This document shows positions 1 through 9,268 of a stretch of 64,000 nt of DNA, piece after piece. The notes beneath the pieces were generated by a model. The model was not told the DNA's origin and did no database searches. It saw nothing but the letters and a program-made list of their open reading frames with translations. The stretch comes from Yponomeuta sedellus (taxonomy: Eukaryota; Arthropoda; Insecta; Lepidoptera; Yponomeutidae): contig OW203738.1 of the NCBI GenBank assembly GCA_934045075.1, positions 7,328,487 through 7,392,486 on the forward strand. The letters are read 5' to 3'. Within the stretch, counting starts at the first letter, position 1. Each line of letters opens with the position of its first letter. A program made the position numbers and the translations under genes.

Positions 1-155
1 GTCCACTCCGGTCTCTTGATGTCCTCGGTAACTTGTGGGACTTTTTGTACGGGGTACTTTTAGTCCTTCTTGTGCGTTACTCGATACAATTTATACGAGA
101 TCCATATCGACGGACAAAAAAGTACCCGGGGGATAGTCACTCGTCTGCGCAGGCC

Positions 156-213
156 TTAAATAGGTTTTTAAAATTGTCCTTAGCACGGGTTAGTGCATTA
201 AAAAGAATATAAT
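156..213 (+). repeat. 3' end fragment of the tRNA-Ile-like hairpin element
   Basis: Matches the 3' portion of the family described at 7387-7616: AAATAGGTTTTTAAAATTG, then CCTTAGCACGGGTTAGTGC and an A-rich tail. The tRNA-like core is missing, so this is a truncated copy. Confidence 0.75.
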
Positions 214-250
214 CGAGGAGGATTACCAAGCAACTATACCACACTGGAAG

Positions 251-368
251 CATAGTCGGCTTTAGCCGACAGGAAACACGAAACACAAGTCAATACATGC
301 GGAGCCAACCACGTTGCGGGTTTTCTCATGATTCCTTTACAGTTAGCGTGTGTTATTGCTACTGAAAT
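251..368. repeat. Dispersed repeat, inverted relative to 5107-5222
   Basis: Matches the reverse complement of 5107-5222 over more than 100 bp. Shared blocks include GCGGAGCCAACCA and CAGTTAGCGTGTG. The second half resembles the tail of the 'cagttagcgagtggtattgc' repeat seen at 4561-4905. No coding potential was seen. Confidence 0.6.
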
Positions 369-1405
369 TTGCAGATGTAGGCAGAGCTTAATAAATATTT
401 AGATAATAGATATTTCGCAGTTCATTTCTTGCTAGTATTCCTAATTTAAGTAGGTAGGTATGCATTCTTTGACATTGTTTATAAGTACCTTCAACAACTT
501 TGAATGATACTTTTCTAACCGTCAGCAAGTTTTGAATCCTGAGACTGGAAGAGAAGAATTCGAATAATTTTATACTTAGTCACTTTACCTATAATCAACC
601 GTCTGTATCGCTTTTTTTTTATTAAAACTACTTATTTTCAGAAGAATAGGCTAAAGTTTAATTTGTTTATCTACCTTCGATACTGAAAAGGCACTTCGTT
701 TCGACGTAATCGAAACATACCTACTATAGACAACGGAGATATCCAAGATTGCGATATTAATAAATAAATTGGCAAGGACGATGAGCTGTGTGGTCTCGAT
801 TAACTTGTAGAGGAGTTTTTTTAAATATTATCGTCACTTTTTGCTCATGTTAATGTTAAGAACCGGATCGCCTATAATGGCCTTTAGTGGAGACAGTCGT
901 TACGGACGCGGGCCTTAGAACTATCAAAAAGCGTGAGAATGTAATTTGGTGTCGAGATAAAGAGTCACACATTATTGAATATTACATTAGCCCTCTAGTT
1001 TTACCGCTTTCTCACGAGATTGTGATGAAAATTTATAAATACTTACGGTGTTTTAAATGGTTATCGCCGTGAAATATGCTCTTTTAAGCTCTTTAGTAAA
1101 CATGCGAGTAGAAATTCGGTCGGGTGAATTGATTCACACAGATTTAAATGAAAACATAATTGTTTGTGAGACCAACGTATTTTTTATTGTTTTCCTTCTC
1201 ATTTGTTCTTATTGTAATGGATACCCTAGCAGCGAACGTCCTAAATTATAGTTATTCGTTACCCAGAGTCAATAAAATATCACAGTCTTAACTTAGGTGC
1301 TACACTAATTGGTACTTCAACAGTTACTAACAAGTCAATGCTACAGCGGAAAACGCCCAAGTGACAATCAAACGAACAGTCATTGCAATTTAAAAACAAT
1401 CCTTA
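369..1405. other. AT-rich intergenic, no gene seen
   Basis: Only short open frames of 61 and 64 codons occur here, with no protein-like composition or family motif. No repeat was recognised. It lies downstream of the E(spl) gene. Confidence 0.5.
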
Positions 1406-1411
1406 TTTATT
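1406..1411 (-). terminator. Poly(A) signal AATAAA of the E(spl) gene
   Basis: A canonical AATAAA on the minus strand about 190 nt past the stop codon, giving a short 3' UTR as is usual for E(spl)-type genes. It is the first such hexamer downstream of the stop. Confidence 0.6.
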
Positions 1412-1534
1412 ACGTAATTAGTTCATTAAGAAACAAACAAAAAAAACACAAAACTTCAACAAACAAAAGCGGAAACTAACCATGCTTTCAACACTTGAGT
1501 TCTAGGAACGTTAAACAAACAACAACTGTAAGCT

Positions 1535-1540
1535 ATCACA
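1535..1540 (-). promoter_or_regulatory. K box (TGTGAT) in the E(spl) 3' UTR
   Basis: The minus-strand mRNA reads TGTGATA about 60 nt after the stop codon. K boxes are established negative 3' UTR elements in E(spl) and Bearded complex transcripts, recognised by miRNAs of the miR-2/13/11 seed class. The 7-mer is complementary to the seed UAUCACA. No Brd box or GY box was found in this UTR. A single 7-mer can occur by chance, but its position fits the gene family. Confidence 0.55.
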
Positions 1541-1597
1541 CTGGAGTCACACAGTCCTGGGCATGCGAGATCATGAGCTTGGGGCTTCGTTGGCGTG

Positions 1598-2326
1598 TCA
1601 CCAGGGCCGCCACATCGACTGGGCGGGGTCCGGCTCGGAGGCGGGGCTGTGCGGCGGAGAGGGCGGAGCGTACGCGCGCTTCGCCAAGCTCGTCTGCTCG
1701 AGTTGGGACTCCGCTGGCCTCTTCGCGCCTGGAGCGAACGGCTGTTGGCTTTGCGGAGGTACAGCCTGCTGCGACCCAAGAGGAATTGGCTGCAGCGGCG
1801 TCGGCCGAGCAACCCCGTTCGGCAAAACTTGCGGTTGCACTACTGGAGCTTCCAATCGCTTGATGCAGTGACTTAGATGCTGCAGCAACCTCGCGCCGGC
1901 CTGAGGATCTACCGGACCTTGCCGTTGCATAGCGTTGGCAGCCAATGTAGCGTTGGTGATGAACTGTGATACTTCTGTTGCGCATTGCGTGAATCCGGCT
2001 CTGAATCTTTCTGCGTAGGAACTTTCAGACTTGAGGACCAGCTGGCCTCTCCTCTTCAGACTGTGCAAGTGTCTGACGGTCAACTCCAGGATGTCTGCTT
2101 TCTCCAGTTTCGACACGTTTTCTCCTTCAGCTTGTAGCGCGGTCACCATCAGGTCCTTTAATTCGTCGAGGCAGCGGTTGATCCTGGCGCGGCGTTTGCG
2201 TTCCAGCATTGGCTTCATGACTTTCCTGTACTGGTAGGTTCTGGAGACAGGTTCTTCGTCGGGTAGGGTGTGTGGCGGATGGAAGGCGCCCTGCGGCGGG
2301 GACATGGTGCGCGCGGGGAGGATCAT
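1598..2326 (-). CDS. E(spl): Enhancer-of-split/HES bHLH-Orange repressor
   Basis: Intronless 242-residue DNA-binding repressor, normally a nuclear Notch effector that recruits Groucho. The bHLH spans about residues 33-92. It carries the Hairy/E(spl) hallmark proline in the basic region ([17 protein letters not shown]39) and helix 2 [14 protein letters not shown]. The Orange domain lies at about 104-152 ([20 protein letters not shown] onward). A Pro/Gln-rich linker follows, and the protein ends in the Groucho motif WRPW. The frame stays open upstream to 2428, but the inferred start of transcription at 2372 excludes that longer start. ATGs at 2326 and 2305 both remain; the one at 2305 has the better context (CACCATG) and would give 235 residues. 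The basic region resembles the m-beta/m-gamma type, but I cannot fix the paralogue. The mRNA carries a K box and a poly(A) signal, and a Su(H) paired site lies upstream. Confidence 0.95.
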   Translation of the reverse strand: MILPARTMSPPQGAFHPPHTLPDEEPVSRTYQYRKVMKPMLERKRRARINRCLDELKDLMVTALQAEGENVSKLEKADILELTVRHLHSLKRRGQLVLKSESSYAERFRAGFTQCATEVSQFITNATLAANAMQRQGPVDPQAGARLLQHLSHCIKRLEAPVVQPQVLPNGVARPTPLQPIPLGSQQAVPPQSQQPFAPGAKRPAESQLEQTSLAKRAYAPPSPPHSPASEPDPAQSMWRPW

Positions 2327-2365
2327 TGGTGTGTGTGGTCGGTGCGCGCGCGGCGGCGGTCTCAA

Positions 2366-2406
2366 CGCGAATGGCGCGCGCGCCGCCGGCTTTGACGCTT
2401 TTATGC
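2366..2406 (-). promoter_or_regulatory. TATA box plus initiator of the E(spl) gene
   Basis: Minus-strand ATAAAA (2404-2399, within GCATAAAAG) lies 31 nt upstream of CCATTCG, which fits the initiator consensus YYANWYY with its A at 2372. That is the canonical TATA-to-start spacing. It places the start inside the longer open frame and so favours the ATG at 2326 or 2305. The surrounding sequence is GC-rich and purine/pyrimidine alternating (GCGCGCG). Confidence 0.6.
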
Positions 2407-2933
2407 GCCCTAGGTCCGATTGTGGCAAAACGCCCGTGATAAAATAGGGGTGGCGCTCGCGTGGGCTCTGATTTTATTTATCGGGTTGAGAATTTAAGGA
2501 AGGTTATGGAAATAATTTGTGACACAAGCAGACATTATAGGTAATTTTTCTCATAGTAATGAAATATTACCTGAGCCACAAACACATTGCCTTTAACAAA
2601 GGAATTTTATAAACTTGTTAAAATTAATCTTTTTGTGTATTCGTAGATATTTGACGGTAGATATTTGAGAACGTGACCAAATCAACTAAATATTATCAAA
2701 CAGTGATAATTTTCGCGTTCCCCAAAGTAATGGTTTTGGTCGATACTATCTTAACTTATCTAGGTCACGCGACGAAGATAAAAACGCCAAAGCCATAGGC
2801 TTAAAAACATCGAGTAGATAACTCATAAACACTGATTATCTTAATTAGCTTGCCAATGATTATCGCGAAGTCATTGGTGAGTATTATTATTATTCGCCTT
2901 ACTTCCTACCAATATACTGTCTTCGTTCTAAGA
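2407..2933. other. Proximal upstream region of E(spl), no gene
   Basis: AT-rich, with no open frame of note and no recognised repeat. I found no YGTGRGAA Su(H) site on either strand in this proximal stretch; the nearest is at 3011. Confidence 0.5.
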
Positions 2934-3010
2934 CAGCTGTTCGCGGGAGATAGGGGCTTAGGGCCAAGGCATCCAGGGGGTTACTGTCAGTGCCACCTGG
3001 CCAGCACGCG

Positions 3011-3018
3011 TTCCCACG
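3011..3018 (-). promoter_or_regulatory. Candidate Su(H) site with adjacent E-boxes
   Basis: Minus-strand CGTGGGAA is a perfect match to the Su(H)/CSL consensus YGTGRGAA, about 640 bp upstream of the inferred E(spl) start. CACCTG lies 12 bp away at 2994-2999 and CAGCTG at 2934-2939, so potential proneural bHLH sites are close. The combination fits the Su(H)-plus-E-box logic known for E(spl) genes. Confidence 0.45.
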
Positions 3019-3080
3019 GCCACCCCAAGGCTTGGCTGAGATGTCTGCAGTTGCCACCCCATCTCTGAGGGGCGACGCAG

Positions 3081-3092
3081 CCAATGACGTCA
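3081..3092 (+). promoter_or_regulatory. CCAAT box abutting a full CRE
   Basis: CCAATGACGTCA joins a CCAAT pentamer to the palindromic cAMP-response element TGACGTCA. This could be part of the E(spl) upstream region or of an unseen promoter. No transcript can be assigned. Confidence 0.3.
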
Positions 3093-3529
3093 CTGATGCA
3101 TTGTATTGTACCGCGGAGCTAAAGGAAGACTCGTGACGCGCCTTAATAAATCTCCCTGCGTGTGACGCCGAAAAAAATAAGATTTTTTTGTTGTTTATTA
3201 TCGTGCGAATGAAATTGGATGGTTTGACTTAAAAATTAAAGGTCCCATCAATTTCACTTTGAAAATGGAAATAATTTGAATAGGTATTATTATTTTAATG
3301 GTCTGTGTTGGCAGCCCTGCGGAGGCGGCGGGCGCAAGCGCAACTCTAGAAGCATAGAGCGACACGCGTTATCGACTTTGTCGTTCGCGCCGGTTGACAA
3401 ACTGAACTGCAGTCGTTGTGATTTTACTGCGCTAGGCTATAACTTGCAATTTCTTGTCGGCCTACTTTTTAGGAATTGCTTGCCATCGTGTATTTTGTGC
3501 TAGCAAGCGACCTATCGCATTGTTCCGCC
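3093..3529. other. Intergenic, no gene seen
   Basis: One 75-codon open frame (3276-3503) shows no domain or compositional support. No repeat was recognised. Confidence 0.4.
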
Positions 3530-4110
3530 GTTGTTTTGAACGCGAGTTAAAGCGTTGTGAACTGCCCAGACACTTTCGAGATAAATTCTTTGTTATCTAG
3601 GTACCACAGACAGAACAATGAGCAGCGGTGGTCTTTATCACAGACACGTCTGTTCCTGTTAACAACTTCCTTCTCTAGCGAGATTTAATCAGCTAATTAC
3701 GTGCGGGACCCGCGTCTAACTGGCTCATGCGCAGACGGACATTAGTCAAAACATCGCTGGCGTCACCTTGCTAGGTGTCAGCTTGTTCCCAGATCCGCAC
3801 TGCTAGCCGGCACCGCGCCATTGTGCTCGAAACCGCCGTGACTACTTACTCCAATTCAGTCCAACAGCTCACCGCTCCGAAAAGGCTTAAGGACAGCAAC
3901 CCGAGCATAGCCGCGCTAAGCGGCCCGTGACTACAGCCGCCACTCGACACTTACGACCGTTCGCAAGCCGAGCCGTCAGCCGCGCCAAGACGCAAACGAC
4001 GTAAGTCGGAGCTATTGCTTAGTCAAAGAGATGTTTCGGCACGCGATGTGACGTCGTGGGAAAGCCCGTGCCGCGCGCGTTCCCACACACTCCGCTGGCA
4101 CAAGCCAAGC
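3530..4110. promoter_or_regulatory. GC-rich, non-repetitive upstream block holding the SPS
   Basis: This block is distinctly GC-rich compared with its AT-rich surroundings. It contains no repeat found elsewhere in the window and no convincing ORF. It carries CpG-rich stretches, a homeodomain-type TAATTA core near 3690 and the paired Su(H) site at its right edge. It is best read as an enhancer or promoter of the E(spl) gene or of an unrecognised noncoding transcript. Confidence 0.4.
4055..4087. promoter_or_regulatory. Su(H) paired site (SPS), 17-bp spacer
   Basis: CGTGGGAA at 4055-4062 faces TTCCCACA at 4080-4087, with 17 bp between. Both halves match YGTGRGAA exactly, in the head-to-head orientation and 15-17-bp spacing needed for cooperative Notch intracellular domain dimers, as in E(spl) and vertebrate Hes1 promoters. 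It lies 1.7 kb upstream of the inferred E(spl) start. The spacer is GC-rich (CCGCGCGCG). Confidence 0.65.
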
Positions 4111-4111
4111 G

Positions 4112-4560
4112 ATAAATTATCATAATTCCATTGTGAGTGAGACGGTACGAAGAAATTTTATACTTCGTCAATCGCCCCGTTGAATATATTAGCGCGTGTG
4201 GTGCTTTGTTGATGGCACGGCGCTGGAGGCTCTTGGTTTATACTATCACGTATGTCTTTTATGACAAAGGCGAGGATTCCTAGCCGTTCACGGTGTGGGC
4301 ATCTTCTATGCGTGTATCTGATAACGTGGACGTTTAATCGACGTCTAGATGTATGTTCTGCATTATGTATGAACTGGAGCTTTAGGTCTAAAATGTAGTT
4401 TTGATGCGAACTCATTTCATTGTATAGACGTCAGTTCGATTGATACCTGTGCAATTGTAGATCAACGTTACAAAGATTGTAGGTAGGTACGTAATATTGT
4501 AGATTGTAGGTATGATGATAGAAACTCACAGTTTTATTTAACGTAGCGATATGTTAACTT
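4112..4560. other. Intergenic, no gene seen
   Basis: An 85-codon minus-strand open frame (4158-4415) has no recognised domain. A short imperfect duplication, ATTGTAGGTAGGTACG and ATTGTAGGTATGATG, lies at 4475-4515. Confidence 0.4.
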
Positions 4561-4905
4561 TTTTTTGTGTAGCCTATAAACGTCCCACAGCAGGACACAT
4601 GCCTTCTCTCAGAGAGAGAGAGAGAGAGAGTATGGGCTTAATTACCACGCGTGCTCACGGCGAATTGGCTATTTATTTTTATTAAATTTAGGCTTAGTAC
4701 AAAATAGTATTTTATTCTAGCCAACTAACAGGTGACGTGGAGAAGGTGGGGGTAGTCTCAGTCGGTGAGGTGATATTTTAAGCGCTATTTCAAGCGCTAA
4801 GGTATTTGAAGTCCCCAGACACTCAGGTTTTCTTACGTGTTTTCATTGGCAGTTAGCGAGTGGTATTGCAACCATAACTTCACAAATGTACAAAACTTCG
4901 AAAAC
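4561..4905. repeat. Dispersed lepidopteran-type repeat C with (AG)n
   Basis: Carries the marker blocks GCCTATAAACGTCCCAC, CTTCTCTCAGAGAGAGAG, GGGCTTAATTACCACGCGTG and CAGTTAGCGAGTGGTATTGC. The AG run is near 4609-4630. At least nine other copies or fragments occur in the window. No ORF, so it is non-autonomous; its class is uncertain. Confidence 0.7.
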
Positions 4906-5106
4906 ATGAATCGAAACTCTTTCTTACTTATAAACTTTATAATAATTAAAATAAACCAATTAGTGTGCACTTCAGGTTCCCTTTAATTCTACTGTACTGT
5001 AGACTCAGACCATATTATTGCGCGAACCTGATATCTATATTACAGACGAAGTCTAGTTTAGATACCAGCTGTAATTATTTATTTCTATTAATACTACTAC
5101 TAATAA

Positions 5107-5345
5107 TTTGTAGTCGCAATACCACACGCTAACTGTGAAGGAAAACATCGTGAGGAAACCCGCGGTTTGGTTGGCTCCGCACGTATTGACTAGTCTTTCC
5201 TGTGGGCTAGGCCGACTAAGCTGTCAGGGTGGTATAGGTGCTGGGCAAGCCTACACCATCTTTAAAAAAACCATGTACCAGGCACTACAGCGTCGGAGTG
5301 GTCCCTTCACCCATCTAGTGTGAGTGAAGATACCACTGGACGCTG
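5107..5345. repeat. Dispersed repeat, partner of 251-368
   Basis: The first half is the inverted match of 251-368. The end, around GTGAGTGAAG, shares the 'ccactgga-cgctgc' block with 31525-31560. No coding support for the 62-codon open frame that crosses it. Confidence 0.55.
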
Positions 5346-5450
5346 CATAAATCATCTCATTAAGTAGATGCAAAAAGGCCAATATTTATTTTATTATTTA
5401 ATACTTTATTTCCGAAACCTCAACTGGATTACATTACTACGTGTACATGA

Positions 5451-5668
5451 GTCGTCGTCGTCAGGCTATACCAGTCCACTGCTGGACACAGCCCTCACCT
5501 AAAGAGCGCCACGTTGTGCTATCATAGGGGGTAATGCCCATAATCCCCACACTGGGCATGCGGGTTGGGGATCGCAGTTCGGTGGAATTGTACTGCAGGG
5601 GCGCTGCTGCCAACCCCTCGGTTTGTGTCCCTTAGTCGCCTTTTACGACACCCGCGGGAAGAATTGGG
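5451..5668 (-). repeat. Repeat B (LINE-tail-like, 'gtccactgctggac')
   Basis: Contains AGTCCACTGCTGGACA, the GGGATCGCAGTTCGGTGG block and the CTTTTACGACACCCGCGGG block. It is shared with 8259-8480, 15085-15333, 26613-26764 and 54204-54470. The other orientation ends in GAAGAAGAAGAAG, like tails of RTE-type LINEs. Confidence 0.65.
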
Positions 5669-6420
5669 TACATAAGTACATAAGTAGGTATATAAATCTA
5701 AGAAACATATTGTAGAAGGTTTCTTTTTGCCAAATAAATTTAATTTTATTTCATTTATAAAAATATGATTCCTCTGAAGCACTCCTTGCAGTTAGTTTAT
5801 TTAATCTGTGGTTACTGCATTAATTAACGTAACGACTGAGTAGGAGTTATGATTTGGATCCCTAACCGTCTTTTCAGAAGCCAGTCAGTACTTTGGCAGA
5901 ATACACCACGTGCGCATGTGGGTATCTTAGAAAATAACTGTCAGTATAGACTGCTTTATCAATTATCATGCATAGCAAATGTTTGACACATTAACACATA
6001 CAAAATGGTAATAAACTCGTATTATACCCCACGAATAACTCGAATAACTATATAAAATGACGTTAACTTCGTATGAACGAATTATCGCGAATTGTCACTT
6101 ATCTCCTTGAAAGCAATCAGTTTGTTAATCTATTGTAATAGCTGTCAGTTGGCAAAAGTGTACGTAAAACCGTGGGTAGATCACAGTTCGCGTCCCAGAT
6201 TCCCAGTTGGCAAAAGTGAATAGAAAATAAACAACTGACGGCTGTTAACAGTGGATTAACACACTGTTAGCATTCGAGAAACCGGGGGTTTGCATTCTAT
6301 AGACTTTAGGCGAATTAACATATAATTAAAAAAAATATGTTCTGCTAATGGTCGTCTGGAAGAAATTACTTCCAGTAATAAGGCCGCGTACTGTACCATA
6401 GGTACTATGTTATTGTCTTA
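5669..6420. other. Intergenic, no gene seen
   Basis: AT-rich. A short direct repeat, CAGTTGGCAAAAGTG, occurs twice (about 6146 and 6203). No ORF or element was recognised. Confidence 0.4.
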
Positions 6421-6545
6421 TGGAATTCCTGCCTGGGTAGTACGACGCGAGTCGCTACTTTTAACGTCAAAAGTCGCAACTTTCCAGTATATTTATTGTC
6501 AAATTCTGACATTTCGTCACCACAAAACGCGTGCCTCGTATCATC
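6421..6545. repeat. Fragment shared with 55240-55345
   Basis: Shares the order of short blocks around CCTGGGTAGTACGACGCGAG, the TTTCGTCACCACAAAACGCG block and a Cys-less GC-rich edge with an inverted counterpart near 55290-55340. Weak and divergent. Confidence 0.35.
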
Positions 6546-6659
6546 GTACTACCTATGCAGGTGTACATGCAGAATATTCTATCTATCATGCTCTTACGTG
6601 TCATTCCGAACTCGCGAATTTTCGTTCAAGTATTTTGCCGGGGATTACACTTACAGCTT

Positions 6660-6920
6660 CGATATCAACCATTGTATGTCCCCACCGCTGGGGCACGGGT
6701 CTCTTCCTGCATCGCAAGAAGGTTAGGCCATACTCCACCACGGGGGCCAAGTCCGGGTTGGTGGAGGATTGTAAGACTGTGGCGGGCCTTACTGTCAGAA
6801 GTTGTCAAGCCGCCCATAAGGCCTCTGACATGGCTTAACGACTGCCATTACATGACAGCCGGCACCAACGGCTTACTGTGTCGCAAGCACTCGGAAAAAT
6901 GCCACTAGCGGTAGTCAAGG
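6660..6920 (-). repeat. 5S-headed SINE, 5'-truncated copy
   Basis: Holds the SINE body: CCGGGTTGGTGGAGGATTG, the GGCGGGCCTTACTGTCAG block and the GGGGCACGGGTCTCTTCC end. The 5S-like head is lost just beyond the GGTAGTCA block. Reference copies are at 36614-36985 and 60903-61263. Confidence 0.65.
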
Positions 6921-6945
6921 CACACCTACAGCTTCGGGCAGATAA

Positions 6946-7372
6946 GTACAAGAGGTAGGTACGTGAATATTCCCAGGTGTTAATTTTTTCAAATTTTTCG
7001 TAATCGACTTCCAAGTAAAAAACCTTGTATCAAAATATTACCTAAGCCGCTCAAATATTTGTACAAAGATAGTTTAGGGTGTACTGAACTCTTTAAGGCG
7101 CTTTGGGGTGCTAACTAGCGACACGAATGTAATAAAATTCATAACCCTTTTCTTAGTGGGTTTTTTTCAAAAAGTAAACATCAAAAATATCTGTGACAAC
7201 TAGAACATACATCCTAGAATGTAGTATCAACATCCTAGAACTTCCGCCAAAAATGGCCATTTTTGAAGGCAATCTATTAAAGTTCTAGATTGTTAATCCT
7301 AGGTACCAGACTGTAGGTTTTAAAAATAGTTATTTAATAGTTGTTTTAATATGACCACTATGTCGGTCAAAG
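6946..7372. other. Intergenic, no gene seen
   Basis: AT-rich. It contains an imperfect duplication of ACATCCTAGAA at about 7209 and 7231. Nothing else was recognised. Confidence 0.4.
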
Positions 7373-7386
7373 ATCTATGATGTTTA

Positions 7387-7616
7387 TATTATTTTTAATG
7401 CACTAACCCGTGCTAAGGACAATTTTAAAAACCTATTTAGAGGCTAAAATACGTACGCTGCCTGTACGTAATACAGAGAATATTTTAAAAAATTTCACCG
7501 ATGCCGGTGAGCCGCCCATTAGCTCAGTTGGAAAGAGCGCTGGCACGGATAGCCAGAGGTCGCGGGTTCGAATCCCGGCAGGGGTGAAATTTTTAGCCGC
7601 TAAATAGGTTTTTAAA
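7387..7616 (+). mobile_element. tRNA-Ile-like hairpin element with 14-bp TSD
   Basis: The insertion is flanked by identical ATCTATGATGTTTA at 7373-7386 and 7617-7630. The core at 7514-7585 folds as a tRNA: acceptor GCCCATT, D arm AGCTCAGTTGG, an anticodon-like stem CTGGC/GCCAG with loop ACGGATA, and B box GGTTCGAATCC. Position 33 of the loop is C, not U, so it is unlikely to act as a tRNA. The sequence resembles tRNA-Ile (inference). On the left it begins with the inverted 3' end (AATGCACTAACCCGTGC... AACCTATTTAGAGGC), so its two ends fold back on each other. A Pol III-type TTTTT run follows the core. Confidence 0.8.
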
Positions 7617-7630
7617 ATCTATGATGTTTA

Positions 7631-8048
7631 CTTGATGAAAAAAAAGTATTATAAAACAAGTTATGATTTTTATTCCATAGGTGGTACTACCTATTTAGCA
7701 CCGAAACGCCTTAAGTTGGTCACCAACTTACTCGTTACTCGTCGTATTACTCATTAACTTGTGAAGCCTTCTTCTTTTTAAATCGGTTTTTAAATTTTCT
7801 AAGTTTGCACCCCAAAGCGCCTTGAACGCCCGGTTACCATCAGACGCTCTTGTTGACTACATTTAACTGTATATTAATATTTAATCGATAAAAAATCAAC
7901 ACCGCCGCGTAGCGTAGGATCCATATTTACATTTGCCGTGCACTTGATATCTAAGAACTGTTTTTTTATCACCTTCGCTCGCTCGTCGTGACGAAATACA
8001 GGTGTGGGTGGGTGTGGGCCATATCGTGTGTGATTTCTATTATACGTT
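7631..8048. other. Intergenic, no gene seen
   Basis: No repeat or ORF recognised, apart from a short GT-rich stretch near 8000. Confidence 0.4.
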
Positions 8049-8063
8049 CCTAAGTTCTTACCT

Positions 8064-8258
8064 AATGTAATGGCAGTCGTTAAGCCATGTCAGAGGCCTT
8101 ATGGGCGGCTTGATAACTTCTGACAGCAAGGCCCGCCACTGTCTTACAATCCTCCACCAACCCGGACTTGGCCCCCGTGGTGGAGTATGGCCTAACCTTC
8201 CTGCGATGCAGTAAGAGACCCGTGCCCCAGCAGTGGGGATATACAAGGGTTGATAACG
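8064..8258 (+). repeat. 5S-headed SINE body, head missing
   Basis: Runs from TGGCAGTCGTTAAGCC to CCCCAGCAGTGGGGATA and joins repeat B directly at about 8259. The 5S-like head is absent, so this is a 5'-truncated copy. Confidence 0.65.
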
Positions 8259-8480
8259 AAGTTTTACCTGCCTACCTGCTGTGTGGTGTCGGCCTAGAGA
8301 ATAAAACCAACCCAAATTCTTCCCGCGGGTGTCGTAAAAGGCGACTAAGGGAAACAAACCGGGGGGTGGGCAGCAGCGCCCCCTGCAGTACAATTCCACC
8401 GAACTGCGGGGAGGGCGGGGAGGGAACTTAGGGGAGGGCTATGTCCAGCAGTGGACTAATATAGCCTGAAGAAGAAGAAG
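8259..8480 (+). repeat. Repeat B, fused to a SINE body
   Basis: Starts around TGTGGTGTCGGCCTAGAG and ends GTCCAGCAGTGGACTAATA then GAAGAAGAAGAAG. This is the same family as 15085-15333. The direct abutment with the upstream SINE body suggests insertion or a chimeric copy. Confidence 0.6.
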
Positions 8481-8616
8481 TTCTTACCTAACTATTTATA
8501 CATCACTTACCAGCTATAATATCGCCCTTCACGCGTGACTATAATTATTATCTAAGCTTAGATTAGACGTAGACCTAAAGTGAAAAATAGTCTGAAAACG
8601 GTAATTAACGTCAGGA

Positions 8617-8786
8617 CAATTTAAAAACCTATTTTGGAATTTTTAGCCTCTTAGAGGCTAAAAATTCCACCCATGCCTATAGCCAGAGGTCGCGGGGTCA
8701 AATCCCGGCATGGGTGGAATTTTTAGCCTCTAAATGGGTTTTTAATATTGTCCTTAGCACGGGTTAGTGCATTAAAAAGAATATAA
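8617..8786 (+). mobile_element. Rearranged tRNA-like hairpin element, 11-bp TSD
   Basis: Flanked by TAACGTCAGGA (8606-8616) and TAACGTCGGGA (8787-8797), 10 of 11 identical. The tRNA-like core is cut to its 3' half (GCCAGAGGTCGCGGG onward). The left part folds back: GGAATTTTTAGCCTC then TTA then GAGGCTAAAAATTCC. It ends with the family 3' end and an A-rich tail. Confidence 0.7.
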
Positions 8787-9059
8787 TAACGTCGGGAACT
8801 AAGATAATTACGTTATACCTAATAAATCATCGCTATTGGACCCGTTTATCCATAGTCTTTCAAATTTTTTGTTATTCTATATGTTCACCACTTGGGTGGT
8901 GTAGTGTGATATTGCTAGCGGAAGAGTTCTCAAGTTGAGAAGTGTAAAAACGGTAAATAATTTTTACTGTTACATTCTGACGGAATAAGTAAAATTTAAT
9001 CAACAAGGAATTTGCGACAAACTTAGATTGAAATGGCATTGCTTTTAAATACACAGAAC

Positions 9060-9062
<3 letters not shown>

Positions 9063-9092
<30 letters not shown>

Positions 9093-9244
9093 TGTATGTA
9101 TGTATGTATGTATGTATGTATGTATGTATGTATGTATGTATGTATGTATGTATGTATGTATGTATGTATGTATGTATGTATGTATGTATGTATGTATGTA
9201 TGTATGTATGTATGTATGTATGTATGTATGTATGTATGTATGTA
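9063..9244. repeat. (TATG)n microsatellite, about 45 units
   Basis: An uninterrupted run of the tetranucleotide, followed by interrupted units to about 9268. It is open in several frames on both strands, giving spurious repetitive ORFs. No gene is implied. Confidence 0.97.
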
Positions 9245-9268
9245 GGTAGGTATTCATGTATGTATGTA

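Noticed and set aside
1456..2237. Several overlapping ORFs of 62-149 codons around the E(spl) gene
   Set aside because: They are antisense or out-of-frame readings of the same GC-rich coding sequence, with no domains of their own.
4158..4415. 85-codon minus-strand ORF near the SPS, considered as a Bearded-family gene
   Set aside because: It lacks the basic amphipathic N-terminal helix and 3' UTR boxes expected of that family.
6407..6908. ORFs of 76-143 codons
   Set aside because: They run through a 5S-headed SINE body; the same open frames recur at other copies (for example 8058-8399 and 35018-35284).
7514..7585. Functional tRNA gene
   Set aside because: The cloverleaf is readable, but the anticodon loop has C33, the T stem has a mismatch, and the sequence lies inside a dispersed mobile element with a target duplication.
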